Shown: positions 39,341 to 48,200 of the stretch, one piece after another | Layout of the letters: every line of letters starts with the position of its first letter | Numbering within the stretch: position 1 is the stretch's first letter | From: a bacterium | GTDB taxonomy: Bacteria; Armatimonadota; Zipacnadia; Zipacnadales; Zipacnadaceae | Assembly (NCBI GenBank): GCA_030603495.1 | Contig: JAUVXR010000001.1 | Coordinates: 68,993-132,992 of the forward strand | Length of the DNA: 64,000 nt | Direction: 5' to 3' | Notes under the pieces: generated by a model | Seen by the model: the letters and a program-made list of their open reading frames with translations, nothing else | What the model was told of the DNA's origin: nothing | Database searches by the model: none | Translations under genes and position numbers: made by a program

Positions 39341-40381
39341 CTACCCTGGGTTGTGGCTCTCGAGGTCAGCGACCTTTTCCTCCAGCTCCTTGATACGGTC
39401 TAGGAGCCGGGGAATACGGTGCTGGAGCGCCAGCATCTTGAGGTTATCGTGATGGGCGCGAGCGGGCACGCCCGAGTAGATGCCCGGCTGGTCAATGTCC
39501 CCATAGACGGCAGTACCCCCGCCCAGGACGACGTCGTCGCATATGGTGATGTGGTCATTGATGCCGACCTTGCCACCCATCATCACGTTGTTGCCGATCT
39601 TGGCGCTACCGGCAATACCGACGTGCCCACACAGCAGGCAGTTCTCACCGATCACAACATTGTGGGCGACGTGACAACTGTCGTCAATCTTGGTGCCGCG
39701 GCCGATGCGGGTAGCCGAGACGGTCGCCCGGTCTACGGTACAATTGGCACCGATCTCAACATCGTCTTCTACGATCACTGTACCAATCTGCGGGATTTTG
39801 CGATGACCGTGCTCGTCGGAGTAGTAGCCAAAGCCGTCGCTACCAATAGCTGCCCCCGCATGGATAACGACCCGGTCACCGATGATGACGCGGTCACCAA
39901 CGTAGATTTGGGGAAACAACTCCGACCCGTCACCGATAGTCACCTCATGGCCGATGTAGGCCAGCGGATGGATGACGACGTTATCGCCAATCATCACGTT
40001 GTTACCGACAAAGGTCCCCGCGCCGATGGCTGTACCCTTGCCGATGGTCACGTTCTCGCCGAGGTGAGCCAGCGGGTGGATGCCTTCGGGCAGGCGGCGC
40101 TCGGGCGCGAAAAGCTCAAGGACCTTGCTGAAGGCTAAGCGGGGGTCTTCGGTGACGATGATAGGTTTGGTCTTCAGCCTGCTGCCCGGCGGCACAATCA
40201 GCGCCGAGGCGCAGCTGTTCTCGCCAGCCGGCAGTAGATCAAGGCCCGCCAGGTAAGCGATATGCCCTTCTTTGGCTTCTTCAAGGTTGCTGACGCCCGT
40301 GATGGTCACCGAGGCATCGCCTTCGACCATACCGTCAATAAGAGTGGCCAGGTGCCCCAAGCGATATGCTGTCTTTGTCAC
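39341..40381 (-). CDS. lpxD: UDP-3-O-(3-hydroxymyristoyl)glucosamine N-acyltransferase
   Basis: The protein has 346 residues. The GTG at 40381 overlaps the previous stop (GTGA) and has AGGAGGGG upstream; the longer frame to 40423 lies within the preceding gene. The N-terminal uridine-binding domain (TITGVSNLEEAKEGHIAYLA) is followed by a long left-handed beta-helix of hexapeptide repeats (about 105-310). Landmarks are AAIGSDGFGYYSDEHGHRKI, CTVDRATVSATRIGRGTKID, and DDSCHVAHNVVIGENCLLCG with the catalytic His. The C-terminal helix (MLALQHRIPRLLDRIKELEE) trimerises and binds acyl carrier protein. It adds the second acyl chain in lipid A synthesis. Other lpx genes are not adjacent. Confidence 0.95.
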   Translation of the reverse strand: MTKTAYRLGHLATLIDGMVEGDASVTITGVSNLEEAKEGHIAYLAGLDLLPAGENSCASALIVPPGSRLKTKPIIVTEDPRLAFSKVLELFAPERRLPEGIHPLAHLGENVTIGKGTAIGAGTFVGNNVMIGDNVVIHPLAYIGHEVTIGDGSELFPQIYVGDRVIIGDRVVIHAGAAIGSDGFGYYSDEHGHRKIPQIGTVIVEDDVEIGANCTVDRATVSATRIGRGTKIDDSCHVAHNVVIGENCLLCGHVGIAGSAKIGNNVMMGGKVGINDHITICDDVVLGGGTAVYGDIDQPGIYSGVPARAHHDNLKMLALQHRIPRLLDRIKELEEKVADLESHNPG

Positions 40382-41601
40382 CTGTGCTTCCCCTCCTGTG
40401 TTAGGGACGCTTGCGACGCCCACATTGCCGCGAGCTTTTCTGCAGTTAGCGGGGTTAGGTCTTCACCCACCTTGCTATCTCCGGGCAATAAGTATAACTC
40501 CAGATTCTGCTCCCAGGCTACCCGAGCCGCCGCGCGGCGGGTAGCTTGGGCAATAGCCACAATCAAGTCTACCTGCTGGGCAATAAGCCGATCCACCTGC
40601 GCGGACATCGCCCGCTGATATTCCCGGCTCGCCGCCTGTCGCAACTCATCGGCCGCAAGCAGTTGGTCAGCGCTAGGTGACGCGCCGATGAGCAGCTCCT
40701 CATACTGACCTACCGGGCCGGCAAACTGCTCCATTCGATTGGCCAACTCTCCTTGCAGTCGGCCGCTGGGAGCCGTGCTGTAGCTACGCCGCTGCTGAGC
40801 CCTTTGCCGCAGTTCATGTTGGACCTGCGCAAGGGCCTCCTGCTTTTGCTTTTCAAGTGTTTCACCCAGCTCCCGAAGCCGGGCTTCGCTGGCAGGAACT
40901 GCTTCGGCCAAGACCTCTTCCACAATGTTTTGGCGCAACTCGTTGGCCTTTTCCCTGGCTTCGTCAGTCGGAATGTTCAGGTCCAATTCTCGATTGCTTA
41001 CTTCGGTCTGGCGGCGCTGCACCGCCTCGACCTGTACCTGGGCCAGCCATTGGCTCTCCTGGGCACGCGCTTCGGCTAGCTGTTGGCTCACGTACCACTC
41101 AAGACGATTTACTTCCCAGCTTAGCCGCGCCTGCAAATCGCTGGGCAACTCTTCCAGCGCTCCGCCTGGGACTGGGTGGATACGCCTCCGCCACTGGCTG
41201 CTGTGCAGCTCCAGCGCCTCCAGGCCTTCGTCGAATGTCGGCGGGACAATGATCGGACTGTCCCACTGTTGCCCAATTTGGGCGGCAAGGGCTGGTAACT
41301 CGCCCGCACGCAAGGTATCAATGCGGTGCTGGAGCGCCCCCAGCTCGCCATAGAGCGGGTGCGCTGGCATCAGGGCCGGGAGATAGGCGTAGCCCTTTTT
41401 AGCTTTGGACAGTACGGGGGGTAATTTGGTTTCAGCTTTTTCCTGACCACAGCCACCCACCACAAGACACAGCGCCAGCATAGCTACTGCTGGCACCGGG
41501 ATGCGTCGAATAGACTGTTGGCAAAGCCAGTAATGCCTAACCGTGTTTGCCTCCCCTACCCCGGCGCTGCGCCAGCCCGTCTGAGCGGGTGCCAAGACCA
41601 C
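40378..41601 (-). CDS. Coiled-coil lipoprotein, possibly OmpH/Skp-associated
   Basis: The protein has up to 407 residues; the start is uncertain. The GTG at 41601 gives a long N-terminus, whereas an ATG 40 codons in directly precedes the signal sequence. MLALCLVVGGCGQEK contains a good lipobox (VGGC). The mature protein is almost entirely helical and charged: LSWEVNRLEWYVSQQLAEAR, LRELGETLEKQKQEALAQVQ, LAQVQHELRQRAQQRRSY. This suggests a long coiled coil on the periplasmic face of the outer or inner membrane. It sits between the OmpH-like gene and lpxD and is coupled to lpxD by GTGA overlap. Its C-terminal part (VDLIVAIAQATRRAA) resembles the end of OmpH-type chaperones, so it may be a divergent lipid-anchored relative. 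Confidence 0.6.
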   Translation of the reverse strand: MVLAPAQTGWRSAGVGEANTVRHYWLCQQSIRRIPVPAVAMLALCLVVGGCGQEKAETKLPPVLSKAKKGYAYLPALMPAHPLYGELGALQHRIDTLRAGELPALAAQIGQQWDSPIIVPPTFDEGLEALELHSSQWRRRIHPVPGGALEELPSDLQARLSWEVNRLEWYVSQQLAEARAQESQWLAQVQVEAVQRRQTEVSNRELDLNIPTDEAREKANELRQNIVEEVLAEAVPASEARLRELGETLEKQKQEALAQVQHELRQRAQQRRSYSTAPSGRLQGELANRMEQFAGPVGQYEELLIGASPSADQLLAADELRQAASREYQRAMSAQVDRLIAQQVDLIVAIAQATRRAAARVAWEQNLELYLLPGDSKVGEDLTPLTAEKLAAMWASQASLTQEGKHR

Positions 41602-41628
41602 GGCGGCGAACTCTCACGAGCGCAGGAA

Positions 41629-42339
41629 CTACTGCCCTTCAGCCGCTTCGTCCGCCTCCTCGTCGGGGGACTCATCCGGGGGATTGAGTCTCTCAATAAT
41701 TGCCGAGGTTACATCGGCACCGCCGTAGATGACAACGGCTCGATCCAGAACCAGATCGTAACCGTTCTCCTGGGCATACCGGGCCACGACTTCTTCAACG
41801 TTACCCATGAAGTGTTCGCGAGCCGTCGCGACCTGTTGCTGGTATTCATCGTATATATTGCTCTCGAGCTGGCGTAGTTGTTGCTGGCGGAGACTCAAGT
41901 TTTGCTGGAGCATGCTGAATTCCTCAGTCTCTTCGGTGGTGCGGGGGAACTTGGCCTCCAACTCGAGATACCGCCCGTAATTCTGTTCGGCGAGGGCGAC
42001 GAGTTCCTCGATTCGCGCCTGATTTTCTTCGGCAAGGGGCACAGGCATACTGACGATTTCGAGCACCTCGCTAAAGTGGATCTCGGACAGGAACACAAAG
42101 TCCTGGAGAGATTTCAGATGCTGCAAGCGAGCAGCGTGCCAGGCTTCCAGCTCGGCGCCCTTGTCCTGCAATGCTTGGTACTCGCCACCCACCTCCACTA
42201 TGTCAACGACTGCTATTCTCACGGCAGTAACCGCAGATAACTCAGCCTCCTCCTCCTGAGCCCATGCTGCCAGCGACCCGGCCAGGATCAGCAGGATACC
42301 GGCAACAGCCCAACTGGTAGTACGCAATGGCGACTTCAT
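41629..42339 (-). CDS. OmpH/Skp-family periplasmic chaperone
   Basis: The protein has 236 residues. The ATG at 42339 has GAGGAGG nine bases upstream and starts a signal peptide (TTSWAVAGILLILAGSLAAW). The mature part shows the OmpH layout: a strand (RIAVVDIVEVGGEYQALQDK), a long coiled-coil tentacle (LRQQQLRQLESNIYDEYQQQ), then a closing strand (YAQENGYDLVLDRAVVIYGG) and DVTSAIIERLN. Skp-type trimers hold unfolded outer-membrane proteins in the periplasm and deliver them to BamA. The gene follows bamA with a gap of about 140 bases, as in many diderms. A highly acidic tail (PPDESPDEEADEAAEG) is unusual. Confidence 0.85.
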   Translation of the reverse strand: MKSPLRTTSWAVAGILLILAGSLAAWAQEEEAELSAVTAVRIAVVDIVEVGGEYQALQDKGAELEAWHAARLQHLKSLQDFVFLSEIHFSEVLEIVSMPVPLAEENQARIEELVALAEQNYGRYLELEAKFPRTTEETEEFSMLQQNLSLRQQQLRQLESNIYDEYQQQVATAREHFMGNVEEVVARYAQENGYDLVLDRAVVIYGGADVTSAIIERLNPPDESPDEEADEAAEGQ

Positions 42340-42480
42340 ATAATGCGGCCTCCTCAATATGGCCTCTGTGATGAACTGAGCGACAATGACCCGTAAGTGG
42401 CTGGTGCCGTCTACGCGTATGCCCCCGAGTTGCTCGCAGCGCACGAGCGGTTGTTTGAGTTGCCGGGCAGGCAAGCCGGC

Positions 42481-44346
42481 CTAGAAAGTATGTCCAAAGC
42501 CAAAGTGTGTCTGGCTGCCATCTTCGCCAAAGCCGAAGTCGAGGCGGAGCGGGCCCAGGGGGGTGACCGCGCGAATGCCGAACCCCATGCCGACGTGGAG
42601 ATCAAGGCGCTGGTCATCAGCCCCGATAGTAAAGCCCGGGATGATGGTATCAAAGGTGCCTCCGTAGGCGTCCCCAGCATCTACAAAGCCCACAACAGTC
42701 AAGCTGTCGCTCAGGCCGTAGCGGTACTCCGCATTGAAGAGGGCCATGTTCTCCCCCCGGTAGCGGTCCTGTTGGTAGCCGCGCAGGGAGTTGGCGCCAC
42801 CGACGCTGAACGAGTCAAACAACGGGATGCTGCCAGTGGTCGTGCCGAGAAGCAAACGCAGGGCCAGGACATCATTGCTGCCGCGCATCGGCAAGTACCG
42901 GCGCTGCTCCCAGCGGTACTGCTGGTAGGTGCTTTCACCACCCAAGAAGCTGCCCGCCAGTTCCACAAGCGCGCTTCGATAGCCGCCACGGGTCGGGTTA
43001 GCCACGATATCCCGGGTATCGCCGTGCCAGCCCAGGTTGAAGCTATTGACCCGGCCACCGGGATGCAAGGGTGCCGCCACGACGATAGGCTTTTCGTCGT
43101 AGCCAGGCCCGGAGCCGCCGCTGCCAGGTAGAGCGAGCGTACTTATGGTACCGCCCAGGCTGCGACTGGCCTGGAGGAAGGAGCTGGAGACCTGTTCTGT
43201 ACGCAGGCCGACGCTGACTTTCTCGGTCTCGGTCATGGGCCGGGCCAGGCCGATAGTAGCACCGGTACGACGCTCTTCGAATTCATCCTCGGCCAGACTG
43301 ACCGCCGCGCCACCGATGAAACGACGCTGCCGCTCGGTGTCGAAGACATTGAAATTGAGTTCGGTGTTATTAACGTCCAGGTAGGGCTCGTAGAACTTAA
43401 AGTCGTAGCTGGTGCGGCCGAACAGCTCGAGGTCCAGAGAGCCGCGTTCGGCGCGGCCGCGCAGATTGTTCTCGGACACCGACAACATAGCCACAAAGCG
43501 GTCGAGTTCGCTGTAGGCAGCAGCGATAGAGACCATCCCAGTCGGCTTCTCCTCGACCCCGATTACCGGGATGACCGATGCTTTGCTGGGCTCGGGCTGG
43601 TCCGGGGGGACACGAGCCAGTCTGACGTCAGCCAGCTCAACGTCTTTGAATAGGCCCATATTGAAGATGCGATTCAAGTCCTGGGTAATGCGTTCCCGCC
43701 GGAACAGCTCGCCCGGTCGGGTCTTCACCTGGCGACGGACCACCCACTCTTCGGTTTTCTCCAGACCCTCGATAACGATCTCCTCGATATAGGCCTCGTT
43801 TATAACGAAGATGAGTACACCGAAGTCATCAATGTCGGCGTGCGCGACCTGGGCGATGTAGCCCTGTCGTTCATAGTAGCGCTGGATCTTCTCCACATCC
43901 GCGCGGATGGGGCTCTCGCGGACATCAGTCGGAACGGCGATATGCCCTACTTGGCTGGTGATGGCTTGCCCGAGCTCTTCGTCAGTGACGACGGTGTTGC
44001 CCACGAAGACAATCTGCTCGATGTGCTGGTGCTCGACGACGGTTATGACCACTTCGACATCTTCGCCGACCTGCCTATGGGCCAGTACCACCTCGGCGTA
44101 GTAACCCATCTTCTTTATCGCCGCCTGGGCAGCCCACTTGGCTTGCTCTGTGTACGGCGCGCCAATATTGAGGATGTCTTTTAGCTGGTCGAGAATAGCA
44201 TCGGCCGAGGTATATTGAACGCCGCGCACGACAATGTCGGCGATCAACGGTTGGCGTTGAGCGCTAGCCGATGACACTGCCACCGTCAACAGTAGGGCGG
44301 CAGCCACCGGGTAGACGATGAATGAGTTGCGCTTGGCAAGCCACAT
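42481..44346 (-). CDS. bamA: Outer membrane protein assembly factor BamA
   Basis: The protein has 621 residues with a signal peptide (FIVYPVAAALLLTVAVSSAS). Three POTRA-like domains can be read: PLIADIVVRGVQYTSADAIL, HIEQIVFVGNTVVTDEELGQ, and YIEEIVIEGLEKTEEWVVRR. This is fewer than the five of Escherichia coli. The C-terminal barrel (about 280-621) has FNLGWHGDTRDIVANPTRGG, the substrate-gate motif SFSVGGANSLRGYQQDRYRG (an SxGGxxSLRGY type), and FVDAGDAYGG, and ends in an aromatic FGFGHTF. It inserts beta-barrel proteins into the outer membrane. The upstream ECF sigma gene and downstream ompH-like, lipoprotein and lpxD genes form an envelope operon. Confidence 0.95.
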   Translation of the reverse strand: MWLAKRNSFIVYPVAAALLLTVAVSSASAQRQPLIADIVVRGVQYTSADAILDQLKDILNIGAPYTEQAKWAAQAAIKKMGYYAEVVLAHRQVGEDVEVVITVVEHQHIEQIVFVGNTVVTDEELGQAITSQVGHIAVPTDVRESPIRADVEKIQRYYERQGYIAQVAHADIDDFGVLIFVINEAYIEEIVIEGLEKTEEWVVRRQVKTRPGELFRRERITQDLNRIFNMGLFKDVELADVRLARVPPDQPEPSKASVIPVIGVEEKPTGMVSIAAAYSELDRFVAMLSVSENNLRGRAERGSLDLELFGRTSYDFKFYEPYLDVNNTELNFNVFDTERQRRFIGGAAVSLAEDEFEERRTGATIGLARPMTETEKVSVGLRTEQVSSSFLQASRSLGGTISTLALPGSGGSGPGYDEKPIVVAAPLHPGGRVNSFNLGWHGDTRDIVANPTRGGYRSALVELAGSFLGGESTYQQYRWEQRRYLPMRGSNDVLALRLLLGTTTGSIPLFDSFSVGGANSLRGYQQDRYRGENMALFNAEYRYGLSDSLTVVGFVDAGDAYGGTFDTIIPGFTIGADDQRLDLHVGMGFGIRAVTPLGPLRLDFGFGEDGSQTHFGFGHTF

Positions 44347-44455
44347 AGCTTATCCCCTCTGAGTCCTATTGATGATCCGTCGGTCAGTGCTTAACAGACG
44401 ACTGATGCGGCGCAGTAATCCCCCGTGCGCCGTGGCCGGTTGTCTCATCTTTTCC

Positions 44456-45061
44456 CTATCTGCCCGGCATTTCCTCCTCATAAGAGTCGATCGGGTTGTT
44501 TGCAGCGGACGCCAAGTAGGGCTCCAGCTTCTCCCGCAAGTCACTGCGAGCGCGAAACAGGCGGGACTTAACGGCCTGGAGGCTGCAGCCGAGCACTTCC
44601 CCAATCTCCTCGTAAGAGAGGTCCTCGTAATCGCGTAGAATGATAACCTCTTTGTAATCCTGCCTGAGCTGGGTGACGTAGTTGGCGATAAGTTCACCCA
44701 GTTCGGTGTTGGCGGTGAGATGCTCCGGCGCCTGCGACCAGTCTTCGACGTGACGTTGGCGCTGATCGCCTTCACTGCTCTCGACTGGCTCGTCCAACGA
44801 ATAGCCATGAAGCTGGCGCCGCCGCCCCATCCGCTCTAGCCGGTTCTTAGTCAGGTTAACCGCGATCCGATACAGCCAAGTATATACCTGGCTCTCTCCG
44901 CGAAAATCATCCCAGGCCCGGTAGGCGTTGACAAAAGTGTCCTGCGTCAAGTCTTCCGCTTCCTGGCGATCGCCCAGAAGCCGATAGATGACAGCGTAGA
45001 CACGCTTGTAGTTTTGAGCAATGACCCTGTCGAATTGTGTTGAGCTGGGCCGGTCACTCAC
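44456..45061 (-). CDS. ECF RNA polymerase sigma factor
   Basis: The protein has 201 residues. The GTG at 45061 has AGGAT upstream; a TTG at 45106 would lie within the likely promoter. Region 2 reads VIAQNYKRVYAVIYRLLGDR and AEDLTQDTFVNAYRAWDDFR, then VYTWLYRIAVNLTKNRLERM. Region 4 has YVTQLRQDYKEVIILRDYED followed by the helix-turn-helix LSYEEIGEVLGCSLQAVKSR. It belongs to the RpoE/SigW type. No anti-sigma gene follows. Instead bamA begins about 110 bases downstream, so this factor may control outer-membrane biogenesis directly. The C-terminal extension after region 4 is short and acidic-polar. Confidence 0.9.
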   Translation of the reverse strand: MSDRPSSTQFDRVIAQNYKRVYAVIYRLLGDRQEAEDLTQDTFVNAYRAWDDFRGESQVYTWLYRIAVNLTKNRLERMGRRRQLHGYSLDEPVESSEGDQRQRHVEDWSQAPEHLTANTELGELIANYVTQLRQDYKEVIILRDYEDLSYEEIGEVLGCSLQAVKSRLFRARSDLREKLEPYLASAANNPIDSYEEEMPGR

Positions 45062-45105
45062 GGGCAGATCCTGCGTAATGCCTGGATATGACTGATGTTC
45101 AGGCA

Positions 45106-45114
45106 ATTATACCA
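45106..45114 (-). promoter_or_regulatory. Extended -10 promoter for the ECF sigma gene
   Basis: On the minus strand TGG precedes a perfect TATAAT (TGGTATAAT). No good -35 box is seen at 16-18 bases. It lies 45 bases before the GTG at 45061. Confidence 0.5.
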
Positions 45115-45213
45115 CAGAAGAGCTGCCGCTCGCCACCGTGGGCGCCGCGCCCGAGCCAGGTTGGCACGATAATTAGACAACTGGGCGCGCCGGCAGTTCC
45201 GGCAGCGCCCCAG

Positions 45214-48200
45214 CTAGAACTCGCGGGTAGAGCCGATGCGGAACTGGGAGTCCCCCTTTTCATCAGTGGCGAAGCTGACCCGCAGTCGGCGGGGTAGCTC
45301 ATAGGAGAGACTCAGGTCCCACTCGTCTTCAAACTCGGAGACAACGTTATGCCGGTAACTGACCAGTAGATTTTCCATGACATGCTTCCCGATACGGACA
45401 TCCACGGGCTGGTCAAAGCCAAATAGGACAGTGAACTGATCCAGGCCCAATGCTTGCTTAATCTGCTCTTCGAGAGGCCGGAGTATGGTGGCACGGAATC
45501 CGGCTGCCAGTAGCCCGCTGAATTGCTGAGACAGGAGCCGAGCGATGTCGGTACCCTCCGCGCCGTGGGCAGCGAACAGGCCCAGGGGCTGTGCACCGAT
45601 GATTTGATACAACTGGTCCTCGCTCAGGGAGGGCTCGGACGTTAAGTGTAGATTGATCGGTTCGGGCAGATTGCCGTCAATGTTGATCAGTATGCGCAAC
45701 TGCTCCAACTGGCGGCCATCTACGAGGGCCGAAGCGATGATTTGTTCAGCCTGGCCCCATATCTCCCCGGACAGCCCCAGCTTAACCGGTGGGCGATACT
45801 CGCCGGACATGGGCCCATAGCGGTAAGCAACACCCAGCTCGGTGATGCGTACCGAACCGGCAGGTACGCTAGCCCTCTCGGGCCTGACCTCGATGCGGCC
45901 GGTGACAAGCGGCTTTTGGGATGTGCCGGTGGCATGGACGGCGTAGGCAGTAGGCTCCAGAGTAGCGGACAGGCTAGGGATCTTGAGTACGACATTGGGC
46001 CCGAGGCCCGCGACAAGATCGAAGCCCAGCGCAGGCTGGTTGGGCCCCCAACCATAGACTGGCCCGCCCGCACCGGCGCCCCCGGCTGGCGGTGCTACGC
46101 GGGCATCGTGCAGGACAAGCCGGCCGCCGACAGCAACTGGTTGCTCCGGTTCAGGGTTAGCCAGCGTGATTGAGCCATCCACCAAGCCATCGTAGACCGG
46201 AATGTACTTGAAGGCAGCGTCGCTCAAGTCTAGACGGATGTCCGCCTGGTTGTGGGCAAGCTGGGCCGGATCGAAGTTGGCCAAGCGGGCCCAGCCAGCG
46301 ACTTGCACAGTGCCGGGCCCCAGGGCGCCTTTGATCTCTTCAATGGTCAGCAGATGCGAGGAATCAGCCTGAGAGGCTAGCATAATCCGGCCGGTCAGGT
46401 CCTTGACAACCGTCTGGCCGAACAAGCTCTGTTCGGGCGAGTCGAGGTCAACGGACAAGTCAAACTCATTGCCCCAGAATGTACTGAAGTCTCGAAGCCA
46501 GGCCTGGCCGGCTACGGTCACTGCAGTCTCGTCCCACTGCATAGTAGCCGTGCGGATGTCCACAATGTTCTGACCTTCCTGCCGGGCAAAGTCAACGTCG
46601 ATTTGCAGGTTGTCAAAGCCGTGGCTGACGCCCGGCACGGCGAGCCTGGCGTCCGAAAGACGCAGGTAGCCCTGAAGCACCGGATCGTGCAGTTTGCCGG
46701 CGATGGTGACTTCACTGTTCACCTGCCCCCGGGCCTTGAACTCACTCCAGATGGTGGCCTCGGCCACTTTGCTTGCTGGGGCCCGGGAGCGGAAGAACTC
46801 ATCAAGCAGGGGAGGGAAAAAGCTCAAGTCGGTGTTTTCGATCTTGCCGGAAAGCGTGATCTCACCCTGGGGGTCCAGGCCCAGCGGCTCCCAGCGGAAG
46901 GGGAGCTTACCACTGGCGACGATCTCCTGCTCGTCGAGCTTGAGGAGCATGATATCAATGTCCAGGCCGTTCTGATCGAGACGCAAAACCGGAATTCTAG
47001 CCAGGTCAAAGTGGACACCTTGGAAGGTAGGATTAAAGACGTCCAGACTGCCCATGAGGGCGGGCGAGCGGCTGGGGCCAGTGGCGTCAACAAGCAGGCT
47101 CACGGTACCGCCCAAAGATATCGCCTCGGGCAGCCACTGGCGCCATTGAGCGATACTGAAGTTGGTACCGTCGGCGAACAGCGACAGTTCGCCGTCGGGG
47201 TCAACTTCTCCCTCAATGGTGAGCAGGCCCTCGCCCTGGGTGACCTCCATGTCTATCTCGCGCACCATAGCCAGCTCACCCTCGACTAGGTCCAGAGTCA
47301 ACTTGCCGCTGACATCCGGTAGATCCTTGCGGTCGAAGCTAAGCTGCGTAACCTGAGTCTGCACCTGGGCGGTCAGAGCTTCCGGTGAACCCTGGACGTC
47401 GAGCAAGAGCTCCACTGCCCCGCGGGTGCGCAGGCTGTAGCTGCGCAGGTCGCGTGAGATGTCCCCACCCCCGTCAGTGGCGACCAGCTTGCTGATAGGG
47501 ACGGCCAGTCGCAGCAACGCCTCGATGCGCCCGCCAGTCAGCTTCAGCTGTGCTCCTGCCTGCTTCTGCTCCCAGAAGTAGCTCGCACCTGCCTGGATTT
47601 CGGCGTCACCGACCCGCAAGGTCGTATCCTGGAGGGAGACCTTGCCCCCTGCCACCACAACTATCGTGTCAATGGCGCTGACCTGTTGGCCGCCGATGAC
47701 GAGCTGAGGCAAGAGCAGGTGCGCTTTGCCAATGGGGCCATCAGGCGTGGAGCGGATCTGGATAACGGGCAAATCCACACGGCCCTCGATCTGCACATCA
47801 GTCTTCTCGGGAGGGACAAATGCCTGCAGGTCGGCATTCTTGACGGAAAGACGGATCGAATACTCCGGCTTAACTGAGGAATCCTGCAAGTACTCCAGCC
47901 ATTTCTCCACCTGGCCCTCCAGGTCAACGGGGGCTTCGGCCACCATAAGGTGTCCTTCGCTGACGCGTAAGCTGTCTCGATCGGCAGTCACCGCTATACT
48001 CGCCTCGGTTATCGGATACGAGCCATACGAGCCGTAAGGAATCCCGACCTGTATGCTAAGGCGCGGGTCATCCACCGTGCCGGCCACCACAGCGGCCACT
48101 TCACCTACGCCGCTGACGGGTGGGTTGAGGTCGGCCAGGTCGCTGACCTCCTCAAGCTGGATACCGACGATTCTGATGTCGCCAGCAACGGGCATCTGCT

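Noticed and set aside
42397-43131. 244-codon plus-strand frame opposite bamA
   Set aside because: bamA motifs on the minus strand are unambiguous, so this is a shadow frame.
44350-44808. 152-codon minus-strand frame overlapping the ECF sigma gene as an anti-sigma factor
   Set aside because: It overlaps region 4 of the sigma factor in another frame, has no membrane segment or zinc motif, and looks like a shadow.
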